Source: JAJFJD01 sp965228425 (GTDB taxonomy: Bacteria > Pseudomonadota > Alphaproteobacteria > UBA8366). Taken from it: DNA of 64,000 nucleotides. The stretch spans positions 930,001 through 994,000 of the forward strand of contig OZ245815.1 in the NCBI GenBank assembly GCA_965228425.1. Reading direction: 5' to 3'. Below, in pieces: positions 16,817 to 24,703 of this stretch (the first letter of the stretch is position 1; each line of letters starts with the position of its first letter). The translations under genes and the position numbers were made by a program. The notes beneath the pieces were generated by a model that saw only the letters and a program-made list of their open reading frames with translations, was not told the DNA's origin and searched no databases.

Positions 16817-19143
16817 GCCGCTTTCGACGCGTCCTGAATGGCGCGCCACACGCGTTCGGGGGTAAGCGGCATTTCCACATGGCGGACGCCGCGCGCGGCC
16901 AGCGCGTCGTTGACCGCGTTCATCACCGCGGCCAATGCGCCGACCGTTCCCGCTTCGCCGACGCCCTTGACGCCGAACGGGTTGGTCTGGGTCGGCACCG
17001 GATGGGCCGAGACGTCGAAGTAACAGAAGTCGTCCGCGCGGGGCATGCAGTAGTCCATGAAGGAGCCGGATAGCAATTGTCCGCTGTCTTCTTCGTAGAC
17101 CATATGTTCCATCAGTGCTTGGCCCGCGCCCTGCACGATGCCCCCGTGCACCTGACCTTTGACCAGCAGCGGATTGAGTTCGACACCGCAGTCGTCGACC
17201 ACGGAATAGCGCAGCAACTCGATCTCGCCGGTGTCGGGCGTGACCTCGACCTCCACGATGTGGCAGCCGTTGGGGAAGTTCGGCGCTTCGGGAATGAAGG
17301 TGCCGAACTCATACAGGCCCGGCTCCATGCCCTTCGGCAATTTGCCCGGCGCGAAGGCCGCCTGCGCGGCCTCGGTGAAGTCGAGCGAGCGGTCGGTCCC
17401 GGCGATGACGAATTTGCCGTCCGCCAGCGTAATGTCCTGCTCGGACGCTTCGAGCATATGGGCGGCGATTTTCGAGGTCTTGTCGATCACCTTTTCGGTC
17501 GCCATCAGTACCGCCGACGATCCGATTGCCGCGGTGCGTGACCCGCCGGTGCCGGTGCCGAATGAGACTTTCTCGGTGTCGCCTTCGATCACGCGGATCG
17601 CCTCCGGCTCGATGCCGAGTTTTTCGCACACCACCTGCTTGTAGATCGTCTCGTGACCCTGGCCGTGTGGTGTCGAGCCGACCAGCACGGTGACCGTGCC
17701 GGACGGGTCGAACCGCATCTCCGCGGTTTCCGGCTGCACGGCGGCAGCCACTTCGATGGTGCAGGACATGCCGATGCCGCGCAGCTTGCCTTCTGCTTCG
17801 GACTCGGCGCGCCGGGCCGGGAAGCCCGCGTAGTCGGCCTTCTCCAGCGTGCGGTCCATCACCTTCTCGAACTCGCCGCAGTCGTAGGTGAAGGTCAGCG
17901 GCGTCTTGTAGGGAAAGGCGTCCGGCGGAATGAGATTGCGTCGCCGCAGTTCCGCCGGATCTACCTGCATATCCTGCGCGGCGAGATTGATCATCCGTTC
18001 AATGATGTAGGATGCCTCCGGCCGCCCGGCGCCGCGATAGGGCGACAGGGGCGACGTGTTGGTCAGCACGCCGGAAACGCCGACATAGGCGGCGGGCGTG
18101 GTGTAGACACCGGCCAGTCCGCCGACATTCCCGGTGGGCGGCCCCATGCCCATGAAGGAGACGTAGGCGCCGAGCGCCGCGCTGGTCTCGACCTTGAGCG
18201 CCAGGAACTTGCCGTCCGCGTCGAGCGCCAGTTGTACGTCGCTGACGTTGTCGCGGGCGTGGTCGTCGGCGACGAAGCCTTCGCTCCGCTCGCAGCGCCA
18301 TTTTACCGGTCGGCCGACCCGCTTCGACGCCCAGGCGACGAGCGGAATTTCCGGATAGATCGCGCCCTTCATGCCGAAGGACCCGCCCATGTCGCCGGTC
18401 ACCAGGCGCATCTTGTTTTCCGGGATATGGAAAAGGTTCTTGCACAACGTGGTGCGCCAGGCCCACGGCCGCTGGATCCCGGCATAGATCGTGTAGTGAT
18501 CCTCGCGCGGGTCGTAGTCGCCGAGCGCGCCGCGCGGTTCCATCGAATTGGCGTTGATGCGGTTGATCACAAAACGCTGTTTGACGACATGCGCGGCGCC
18601 CGCCAAGGCCGAATCGACCGCGTCCTTGTCGCCCGCCTCGTAAAAGAAGGCTTCGTTGTCGGGGCAGTCGTCCCAGATCGCGGGCGTCTCGGGGGCCGTC
18701 GCCCGGTCCGTCGCGACCGTGACCGGCAGGCTGTTGTAGTCGACGTAGACAAGCTCGGATGCGCTCTTCGCAATGTCGACGGTTTCGGCGACTACGACGG
18801 CAACGATTTGCCCGACATGGCGTGCGCGGTCCTTGGTCAGCGCCGGACGCGGCGGCCGAAACATCGGCGAGCCGTCGCGGCGATTGCGCGGCTTGGGTCC
18901 GGTGATCTCGCCCATGCCGTCGGCGTCGTAGTCTTCGCCGGTCAGCACGGCGATCACGCCCGGTTGCGCCATCGCTTCCGTGGCGTCGATCGATTTGATC
19001 TCTGCATGCGCATAGGGCGAGCGTAGCATGTAGGCATAGGCCTGCCGCGGCAGGATGAAGTCGTCGATATAGTTGCCATGCCCGCGCAATAGGCGCGGAT
19101 CTTCGGTTTGCGGGACGGCTTGGCCAACGGCATATTTCATCAT
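16813..19143 (-). CDS. Xanthine dehydrogenase/CoxL-family molybdopterin-binding large subunit
   Basis: A 776-residue molybdenum hydroxylase large subunit (xanthine oxidase family). The N-terminal GQAVPQTEDPRLLRGHGNY and DMGGSFGMKG are classic. The active-site loop reads PYRGAGR near residue 367, the form II-like variant rather than the CO-dehydrogenase loop, and the catalytic glutamate is in GVGEAGTVGA near residue 728. It should hydroxylate a heterocycle or aldehyde using water. The small [2Fe-2S] and FAD subunits normally encoded beside it are absent from the window. It leads an operon with the two aconitase X subunits and has AGGAGA before the start. It is divergent from the DUF35 gene. 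Confidence 0.9.
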   Translation of the reverse strand: MMKYAVGQAVPQTEDPRLLRGHGNYIDDFILPRQAYAYMLRSPYAHAEIKSIDATEAMAQPGVIAVLTGEDYDADGMGEITGPKPRNRRDGSPMFRPPRPALTKDRARHVGQIVAVVVAETVDIAKSASELVYVDYNSLPVTVATDRATAPETPAIWDDCPDNEAFFYEAGDKDAVDSALAGAAHVVKQRFVINRINANSMEPRGALGDYDPREDHYTIYAGIQRPWAWRTTLCKNLFHIPENKMRLVTGDMGGSFGMKGAIYPEIPLVAWASKRVGRPVKWRCERSEGFVADDHARDNVSDVQLALDADGKFLALKVETSAALGAYVSFMGMGPPTGNVGGLAGVYTTPAAYVGVSGVLTNTSPLSPYRGAGRPEASYIIERMINLAAQDMQVDPAELRRRNLIPPDAFPYKTPLTFTYDCGEFEKVMDRTLEKADYAGFPARRAESEAEGKLRGIGMSCTIEVAAAVQPETAEMRFDPSGTVTVLVGSTPHGQGHETIYKQVVCEKLGIEPEAIRVIEGDTEKVSFGTGTGGSRTAAIGSSAVLMATEKVIDKTSKIAAHMLEASEQDITLADGKFVIAGTDRSLDFTEAAQAAFAPGKLPKGMEPGLYEFGTFIPEAPNFPNGCHIVEVEVTPDTGEIELLRYSVVDDCGVELNPLLVKGQVHGGIVQGAGQALMEHMVYEEDSGQLLSGSFMDYCMPRADDFCYFDVSAHPVPTQTNPFGVKGVGEAGTVGALAAVMNAVNDALAARGVRHVEMPLTPERVWRAIQDASKAA

Positions 19144-19249
19144 TGGGTGGCGTTCTCCTGGGCGGCCGTCATGCGGTCAAACGCCGTCGCGGTGGCGTTT
19201 CTCTCGGGCACCGATGCGACCATTTTTGGCAATGACGGGACGGATGAGT

Positions 19250-19276
19250 ATTGTTGACGGAAGCATAATCGACAAT
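19250..19276. promoter_or_regulatory. Imperfect palindrome in a divergent promoter region
   Basis: ATTGTTGA and TCGACAAT are arranged as an inverted repeat with eight-base arms, one mismatch and an 11-bp spacer, in the spacer between the molybdenum hydroxylase and DUF35 genes. It is a candidate operator for a dimeric regulator. No regulator gene is adjacent, so this is weak. Confidence 0.3.
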
Positions 19277-19312
19277 CGGGCGCTGGGCCAAGCATTAGAG
19301 GATGACCGGACC

Positions 19313-19729
19313 ATGAGCGACTATCGTAAACCGCTGCCGCAACCGACGCCGGAGACGCAGCATTTCTGGGATGGCTGCCGCGACGGCAAGCTGCTGCTGC
19401 AACGGTGCAAGGACACCGGCAAGGCCTATTTCCCGCCACGCCCGTTCAGCCCCTATACCGGATCGCGCGATGTCGAGGTATTCGAAGCCTCCGGCAAGGC
19501 AAAATTGTTCAGCTATGTCATCAACCACCGCCCGGCGAAGGGGTTCGAGGACGAAGCGCCGTATGCGATCGCCGTGGTCGAGCTGGAAGAGGGGCCGCGC
19601 ATGATGACGAATATCGTCGATTGCGAGCAAACGCCGGAAGCCTTGGTGCTCGACATGCCGCTCGAAGTTGCCTTCGAGACCGCGACCGACGAGATCACGC
19701 TGCCGAAGTTTCGGCCGGCGAAAAGCTAA
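19313..19729 (+). CDS. DUF35 OB-fold protein, thiolase partner (zinc ribbon degenerate)
   Basis: A 138-residue protein of the Zn-ribbon/OB-fold DUF35 family, which forms complexes with thiolase-fold enzymes acting on acyl-CoAs. The helix PTPETQHFWDGCRDGKLLLQ and the acyl-CoA-binding OB strands (AKLFSYVINHRP, PYAIAVVELEEGPRMMTNI) are typical. The usual rubredoxin-like four-cysteine zinc site is reduced to one Cys (LQRCKDTGKAYFPP), so zinc is probably not bound. The ATG at 19313 is preferred to an upstream in-frame start that lies in the promoter region. The stop is 17 bp before the thiolase-like gene, the usual order for Ltp2/ChsH2-type pairs. Confidence 0.85.
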   Translation: MSDYRKPLPQPTPETQHFWDGCRDGKLLLQRCKDTGKAYFPPRPFSPYTGSRDVEVFEASGKAKLFSYVINHRPAKGFEDEAPYAIAVVELEEGPRMMTNIVDCEQTPEALVLDMPLEVAFETATDEITLPKFRPAKS

Positions 19730-19746
19730 GGCGAGGAGATAGAGCC

Positions 19747-20889
19747 ATGAAACCGCATTCCGTCGCCATTGTCGGCGCTGCCGAAACCACCGAGTTGGGC
19801 AAGATTCCCAACGTTTCGAACATTCAATTGCACGCGGACGCCGCGTTGAACGCGCTGGCCGATGCCGGGCTGAAACCGTCCGACATCGACGGCGTCGCCT
19901 GCTGCCGGGAGGAACCGACCGAGATTGCCTACTACCTCGGCATCACGCCGAAATGGGTCGACGGTACGGCCGTCGGCGGCACATCCTTTCTTATCCATGT
20001 GCGCCATGCCGCCGCGGCAATCGCGTCGGGTCTGTGCAGCACGGTGCTGATCACCCACGGCGAATCCGGCCGCTCGAATGTCGGCCGGTCGCGCGCCGCA
20101 CCCCATGCCAGCAGCCTGAACGGACAGTTCGAGATTCCCTACGGCGTCGTCGGCCCGCCGACCATGTTCACACTGCCGGTGCTGCGTTACATGAAGGAAT
20201 ACAACGTACCGGTCGAGAAGATCGCCAATGTCGCGGTTGTCCAGCGCGAATGGGCCGCGCAAAACCCACGCGCGGCCTTCCGCGACCCGATCACCATCGA
20301 CGACGTGCTGGACAGCCGGATGATCGCCTGGCCGTTCCGGCTGTTGATGTGCTGTCTCGTCACCGATGGTGGCGGCGCGCTGATCCTGACGTCGGCGGAT
20401 CGGGCGAAGGATTTTCCGAAGAAACCGGTCTACATCCTCGGCACCGGAGAAAGTGTCGAAAGCCGGCTCGTCAGCCAGTTGGAGAGTTACACCAGTTCGC
20501 GCGCCTTCAAGGTGTCGTCAACCAAGGCGTTCGAGGAATCCGGCGTCAAACACAGTGAAGTGGACCATCTGATGGTCTATGACGCCTTCGCCCATCTGCC
20601 GATCTGGGGTCTCGAAGACCTGGGCTTCTGCGAACGGGGCGAGGGGCCGGATTTCATCATGGAACGCAATACCGCCCCTGGCGGCAAGCTGCCGATGAAC
20701 ACGTCCGGCGGCGGCCTGTCCTACACCCATACGGGCATGTACGGCATGTTCGCGCTGCAAGAGAGCGTGCGCCAAATGCGCGGCGAAGCGCCGGCGCAAG
20801 TGGACGGTCTTCAAATCGGCGTGTGTCAGGGTGTCGGCGGCATGTTCGCGGCGGCGGGCACGATCGTCTTCACCAATCAGGATCCGTAA
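19747..20889 (+). CDS. Thiolase-fold lipid-transfer-type protein, probable retro-aldolase
   Basis: A 380-residue SCP-x/Ltp-type thiolase-fold protein. It begins SVAIVGAAETTELGKIPN and has the thiolase nucleotide-loop region EREWAAQNPRA-like repeat. No cysteine occurs where the thiolase nucleophile should be (residues 76-86 read VGGTSFLIHVR), so it cannot be a classical thiolase. In the Ltp2/DitF group, which lacks that Cys, the fold performs retro-aldol cleavage of a beta-hydroxyacyl-CoA using tyrosines. Candidate tyrosines here are Tyr278 (MVYDAF) and Tyr326 (LSYTHTG). Genetic pairing with a DUF35 gene 17 bp upstream supports this reading. Confidence 0.8.
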   Translation: MKPHSVAIVGAAETTELGKIPNVSNIQLHADAALNALADAGLKPSDIDGVACCREEPTEIAYYLGITPKWVDGTAVGGTSFLIHVRHAAAAIASGLCSTVLITHGESGRSNVGRSRAAPHASSLNGQFEIPYGVVGPPTMFTLPVLRYMKEYNVPVEKIANVAVVQREWAAQNPRAAFRDPITIDDVLDSRMIAWPFRLLMCCLVTDGGGALILTSADRAKDFPKKPVYILGTGESVESRLVSQLESYTSSRAFKVSSTKAFEESGVKHSEVDHLMVYDAFAHLPIWGLEDLGFCERGEGPDFIMERNTAPGGKLPMNTSGGGLSYTHTGMYGMFALQESVRQMRGEAPAQVDGLQIGVCQGVGGMFAAAGTIVFTNQDP

Positions 20890-20939
20890 GTTTCCGTGTC
20901 GGGTGCGGATCGACGGCAGAAAAAGAAGAGGAGACTCTC

Positions 20940-21875
20940 ATGAAGGTAGGATTCATCGGCCTCGGGACTATGGGCAAGGGCATGGCCGCCAATTTGATCA
21001 AGAGCGGATACGATGTCCTCGTGCACGACATCAACAAAGCGTCGGCGGAACCGCATGTCGCCAACGGCGCGACATGGGCAGACTCTCCCGCGATCCTCGG
21101 TGAGTCCTGCGAGGTGGTGATGACCTCGCTGCCGGGACCGCCCGAGGTGGAATCCGTAGCGGTCGGCGAGAACGGCTTGCTGACCGGGATGAAAGCCGGC
21201 AGTGCGTGCTTCGACCTGTCGACCAACGCGCCGAGCATGGTGCGTAAGCTGCACGGTGACTTCGCCGAGAAGGGGGTTCATTTCCTGGATGCCCCGGTCA
21301 GCGGCGGCCCGCACGGTGCGGCGTCGGGCAAGATGGCGCTGTGGGTCGGCGGCGAGGAAGAGATATTTGCCAAGCACAAGGCCGTGCTCGACACGATCGG
21401 CGACCGGGCGCGATATATCGGGCCGATCGGCGCCGGGTCGGTGGCCAAGCTGGTGCATAACTGCTCCGGCTACGCGATCCAATGCGTGATGGCCGAGGTC
21501 TTCACCATGGGTGTCAAAGCCGGCGTCGAGCCGGCCGCCTTGTGGGATGCGGTGCGCCAAGGCGCGCAGGGGCGGCGGCGGACCTATGACGGCTTGGCCG
21601 CGCAATTCCTGCCCGGAAAATTCGACCCGCCGGACTTTGCCCTGCGGTTGGCGCATAAGGACGTGACGTTGGCGACGTCTCTCGGGAAAGAAGTCGGCGT
21701 GCCGATGCGCTTCGCCAATATGGCCTTGGAAGAATTGACCGAGGCGCGCGCTCGCGGCTGGGACGACCGGGACTCGCGGGTTGCCATGCTGTTGCAGGAA
21801 GAGCGTGCGGGATTGGAAATCGCCGTGGAGGCGGACGCCATCAAGGCGGTTCTGGAGAAGGACGGCCAGGATTAG
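20940..21875 (+). CDS. 3-hydroxyisobutyrate dehydrogenase-family NAD(P)-dependent oxidoreductase
   Basis: A 311-residue beta-hydroxyacid dehydrogenase. The Rossmann motif FIGLGTMGKGMAANL begins at residue 5, the substrate-binding DAPVSGGPHGA is at about 118-128 and the catalytic lysine is Lys170 with Asn174 (KLVHN). These residues are all intact. The ATG at 20940 follows AGAGGAGACTCTC. It comes 50 bp after the thiolase-like gene, so the plus-strand operon DUF35, retro-aldolase-like protein and hydroxyacid dehydrogenase is likely one unit. A possible job is oxidation of a released beta-hydroxyacid or semialdehyde, which is inference. Confidence 0.87.
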   Translation: MKVGFIGLGTMGKGMAANLIKSGYDVLVHDINKASAEPHVANGATWADSPAILGESCEVVMTSLPGPPEVESVAVGENGLLTGMKAGSACFDLSTNAPSMVRKLHGDFAEKGVHFLDAPVSGGPHGAASGKMALWVGGEEEIFAKHKAVLDTIGDRARYIGPIGAGSVAKLVHNCSGYAIQCVMAEVFTMGVKAGVEPAALWDAVRQGAQGRRRTYDGLAAQFLPGKFDPPDFALRLAHKDVTLATSLGKEVGVPMRFANMALEELTEARARGWDDRDSRVAMLLQEERAGLEIAVEADAIKAVLEKDGQD

Positions 21876-21970
21876 ACCATGAATGGCTGGGGAGATGCGG
21901 CCTATTGAATCGTCCCCCAAGCACCATAGATAGTACGATGTTTCGCAACGCCGGATTAAGGACGTCTATC

Positions 21971-22561
21971 GTGACTCTATGTCTTAGAAAGAGTGTATTG
22001 GCCGGATTTTTCGCGCTTTTGCTGCTGGGGTCTGGCTTTGCCGTACCGGCCGGGGCGGCGGATCGCGGCCCTGCGATCGGGAAGGCGAGTCCGCACGCAT
22101 TGACGGTGTCGGACCAGAACGGCGATCCGCGCAGCCGTGAAAACCTGACCGGGGACCGCGGCTTGATCATCCTGTTCACGCGATCCTTCGATTGGTGACC
22201 CTTCTGCAAGATCCAGGCGGTCGCCTGGAACAAGCGCCTTAAAGAGATCACCGACCTCGGCTACACCGTGGCCACGGTCAGCTACGACCCCGTTGATACG
22301 TTGAACCGGTTCGCCAAGCGGCGGAAGATCGGCTTCACGATGTTGTCCGATCCGAAGTCGGAAGTCATCCGCGCCTTTGGCGTCTTCAATGACGAGCAAA
22401 CACCGGGCGGGTTCGGCTACGGCATTGCCTATCCAACCATCGTCGTGCTCGACGCCGCGGGCATCGTGCGCGGTGTCTATGCGGAGCCGGGCTACACGCA
22501 GCGCCCCGATCCCGGTGCGGTAATCAAGGCTCTCTCCACGCTCAACGACGGGAAGTCCTAG
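21971..22561 (+). CDS. Peroxiredoxin-like (AhpC/TSA-type) selenoprotein with in-frame TGA
   Basis: A 196-residue secreted thioredoxin-fold protein that reads through an internal TGA at 22196-22198, giving Sec76 in the motif W-U-P-F-C79. Family relatives carry Cys in this place (DWCPFCK). The protein starts with a signal peptide (RKSVLAGFFALLLLG, cleavage near AGAA), then the redoxin domain: RGLIILFTRSFDW, Sec/Cys pair, WNKRLKEITDLGYTVATVS, and the conserved FGYGIAYPTIVVLDAAG with the cis-proline. The reading frame is open on both sides of the TGA and homologous throughout, which argues against a pseudogene. The start is taken as GTG 21971, eight bases after AAGGA; ATG 21938 is an alternative. 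It overlaps pyrE convergently by four bases. Confidence 0.85.
22196..22198 (+). other. Selenocysteine codon (UGA) of the peroxiredoxin-like gene
   Basis: TGA lies in frame between codons for DW and PFCK. The neighbouring residues match the UxxC/CxxC redox motif of this family, and a hairpin suited to SelB binding begins 14 bases downstream. Confidence 0.83.
22213..22228 (+). promoter_or_regulatory. Candidate bacterial SECIS hairpin
   Basis: CCAGGC-GGTC-GCCTGG forms a perfect six-base-pair stem with a GGUC loop; the loop begins 20 nt after the UGA. The E. coli fdhF SECIS also presents a G-G-U-C-containing apical loop for SelB, so both position and loop fit. The hairpin is inside the coding sequence, as bacterial SECIS elements are. 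Confidence 0.75.
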
Positions 22562-23250
22562 GACCCGGGCACGGCGGCGTCCTTGCCGATGCCGCCATGC
22601 CGTTCCGACCAGGCGATGGGATCGGCGATATAGGCTTCGATCCCGGCCAAGGTCTTTTCGTCGAAGGCCTTGCGCTCACGGGCGACCGCCAGCACCTCGG
22701 TCCAGGTGGCGAGCGAGAACAGGTTGATTCCCAACTCGTCCATGTCCGGCACCTGATGGTCGAAGATGCCGTATTTAAAGATCACGAAAGTATGCCGCAC
22801 GTCGGCCCCGGCCCGTTTCAGGCCGTTGCAGAAGCTGGCCTTGGTGCGGCCGTCGGTCGTTAGGTCGTCGACCAGAAGGACCCGGCTGCCGTCCCTGAAG
22901 GTGCCGTCCATCTGCGCGTAGCGGCCGATGCCTTTCGACTGCCGCCGGGCGACCACCAACGGCAGATGCAGCCGGTCGGCGATGATCGCGGCGAAGGGCA
23001 TGCCGCCGCCTTCGCCGCCCGCGATCACGTCGAGCGCCTCGTATCCCACCATTGACAGGATCTTGCGGACGGAAAGGTCGATGATCGCCTCGCGCGCCAG
23101 GGGGTAGGAGATCAGGCGCTTGCAATCGACGAAGACCGGGCTGGCCCAGCCGGACGAGAAGAAGAACGGTTGGTCTGGCCGGAACAGCACGGAATCGGTG
23201 TCCAGTAGGATTTGTGCGGTCTGCGCACCCAGGGGGGAATCGTTGGTCAT
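22558..23250 (-). CDS. pyrE: Orotate phosphoribosyltransferase-like enzyme
   Basis: A 230-residue type I phosphoribosyltransferase that should make OMP from orotate and PRPP. The PRPP-binding motif is VLLVDDLTTDGRTK (VDD acidic pair), and the flexible catalytic loop ARRQSKGIGRYAQMDG contains the lysine/arginine residues expected in OPRT. The N-terminal SSGWASPVFVDCKRLIS matches the FTSG...YVDCR-like orotate region. It overlaps the upstream amidohydrolase gene by four bases (23247-23250), an unusual partner for a de novo pyrimidine gene. It may therefore be a second PyrE-like copy with a salvage or catabolic role. The family call is firm, the exact role less so. Confidence 0.8.
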   Translation of the reverse strand: MTNDSPLGAQTAQILLDTDSVLFRPDQPFFFSSGWASPVFVDCKRLISYPLAREAIIDLSVRKILSMVGYEALDVIAGGEGGGMPFAAIIADRLHLPLVVARRQSKGIGRYAQMDGTFRDGSRVLLVDDLTTDGRTKASFCNGLKRAGADVRHTFVIFKYGIFDHQVPDMDELGINLFSLATWTEVLAVARERKAFDEKTLAGIEAYIADPIAWSERHGGIGKDAAVPGS

Positions 23251-24545
23251 GTCAGCGCCTCCGGTGCGGTCAGCATGCCGTTCAACAAGACCTCGGTGCC
23301 CAGGAAAAAGTCATCGTAGTCCATCGCTTCGTCCGGATTGTGGGACCCATTCTCGTTCCGCACGAAGATCATAACCGACGGGACGCCTTCGTTGGCGAAG
23401 ATCGCGGCATCATGTCCCGCGCCCGACGGAAGCTGCTCGTGATCGATGTCGAGTCTCTGGCAAATGCCGGACAGATGCGTGACCAGCCGGTCGTCCATCA
23501 TCGCCGGTTCCGTCTCGACCGGCGCCCCGAGATCGAAGGAGACTTTTCGGAGGCGTTGGATGATCCGGGCCTCGTCGTGCACCAGTTCTTCGAACTCGCG
23601 CAAAAGGTCCTTCGACTGGCTGCGATATTCCAGGCTGAAGTTGATGTGGCCCGGGACGCGGCTCATGGCGTGCTCGTCCGGGTTCGTGCCGAGGATGCCG
23701 ACGGTCACGACCAAATCTTCGCCTTGTTCCAGCAGGGCCTGCCAATGCCGGTCGAGCCGCGTGATCAATTCGGACGCTGCGAACACGGTGTCATGGCGCA
23801 GCCAGCGCGGCACGGCGCCGGAATGGGCCGCTTCGCCGGTGCAGCTCGCGTTCGGGTGGCGATTGTTGCCGCGGATACCGGTGACGATGCCGACGGGAAT
23901 GCCGCGCGCCACCATGACGGGGCCCTGCTCGATATGCAGTTCGAAGTAACAGGCGATGTCCTGCGGTTTGAGGAGGGCGTTGCCCGACTGAAGCCGCTGC
24001 ACGTCGGCGCCGGCGGTCCGCATATAGTCGATCAACGGATCGCCGGTGGTGCGGTGCGGCAAGGTCATGTCTTCCGGTTCCAGCCCGCCGAACAGCGCGC
24101 GCGACCCCAGATAGCAATGCCCGAACCAGGCGCTTTCCTCGCCGCGCAGCCCCATGACCTTGATCGTGCGGGGCGGCGTGATGCCCTTGCGGCGGAGTTG
24201 TACGAGGGATGTAAGGCCGGCGATGACGCCCGCGGCGCCGTCGAAATTGCCGCCTTCCGGAACGGAATCCAAATGCGATCCGCAGGCCACGAAGGGCTGG
24301 TCGGGGGTCTCGCCGGGCAGCGATATGATCAGGTTGGCCGCCGCATCGTAGCTGACGTCGAGCCCTTCCTGATCAGCGCGATCGGCGATCACCTCCATCG
24401 CCTTGGTCTCGCCGTCGCCGTATGTCGCGCGCGACACGCCGACGCCGTCGAAAGACTGGTGATACAGCGTATTGAAGATATCGATCGTCCAATCCCGAAG
24501 GTCGTTCGGGACCAGCCATTCCCTGGATAAGCTTGTCTCGGACAT
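23247..24545 (-). CDS. M20-family allantoate amidohydrolase / N-carbamoyl amino acid hydrolase
   Basis: A 432-residue Zn-dependent amidase of the hydantoinase/carbamoylase branch of M20 peptidases. Metal-site motifs are visible in order: ACGSHLDSVPEGGNFDGAAG (His and the bridging Asp), GLRGEESAWFG (EE pair), FELHIEQGPVM (His) and the C-terminal GSHNPDEAMD (His). GIRGNNRHPNASCTGEAAHSG forms the dimerisation-domain substrate loop. The ATG at 24545 is chosen over 24557 and 24590 because of a GGATGGA ribosome site. It is coupled to pyrE by a four-base overlap. Allantoate, ureidoglycolate or N-carbamoyl amino acids are possible substrates. Confidence 0.85.
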   Translation of the reverse strand: MSETSLSREWLVPNDLRDWTIDIFNTLYHQSFDGVGVSRATYGDGETKAMEVIADRADQEGLDVSYDAAANLIISLPGETPDQPFVACGSHLDSVPEGGNFDGAAGVIAGLTSLVQLRRKGITPPRTIKVMGLRGEESAWFGHCYLGSRALFGGLEPEDMTLPHRTTGDPLIDYMRTAGADVQRLQSGNALLKPQDIACYFELHIEQGPVMVARGIPVGIVTGIRGNNRHPNASCTGEAAHSGAVPRWLRHDTVFAASELITRLDRHWQALLEQGEDLVVTVGILGTNPDEHAMSRVPGHINFSLEYRSQSKDLLREFEELVHDEARIIQRLRKVSFDLGAPVETEPAMMDDRLVTHLSGICQRLDIDHEQLPSGAGHDAAIFANEGVPSVMIFVRNENGSHNPDEAMDYDDFFLGTEVLLNGMLTAPEALT

Positions 24546-24703
24546 CGTTCCATCCATTCCGGGAAAACCCCCATCATCTTGCCGCGCCAACCTTTAGGCA
24601 AGATTAATTACAATCCTTCGTTGATGGCGCGGTCCGGCGATTGGTGCGTACAATTGTGTCGTTAACGCGCTTCCCATCCCCGCGGCCAGGAAAGGACCAC
24701 CGC

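Noticed and set aside
21938..22561. Reading the TGA in the peroxiredoxin-like gene as a nonsense mutation (pseudogene)
   Set aside because: The TGA falls precisely on the catalytic position, the rest of the frame is intact, a fitting hairpin follows, and selD in the same window shows the same pattern.
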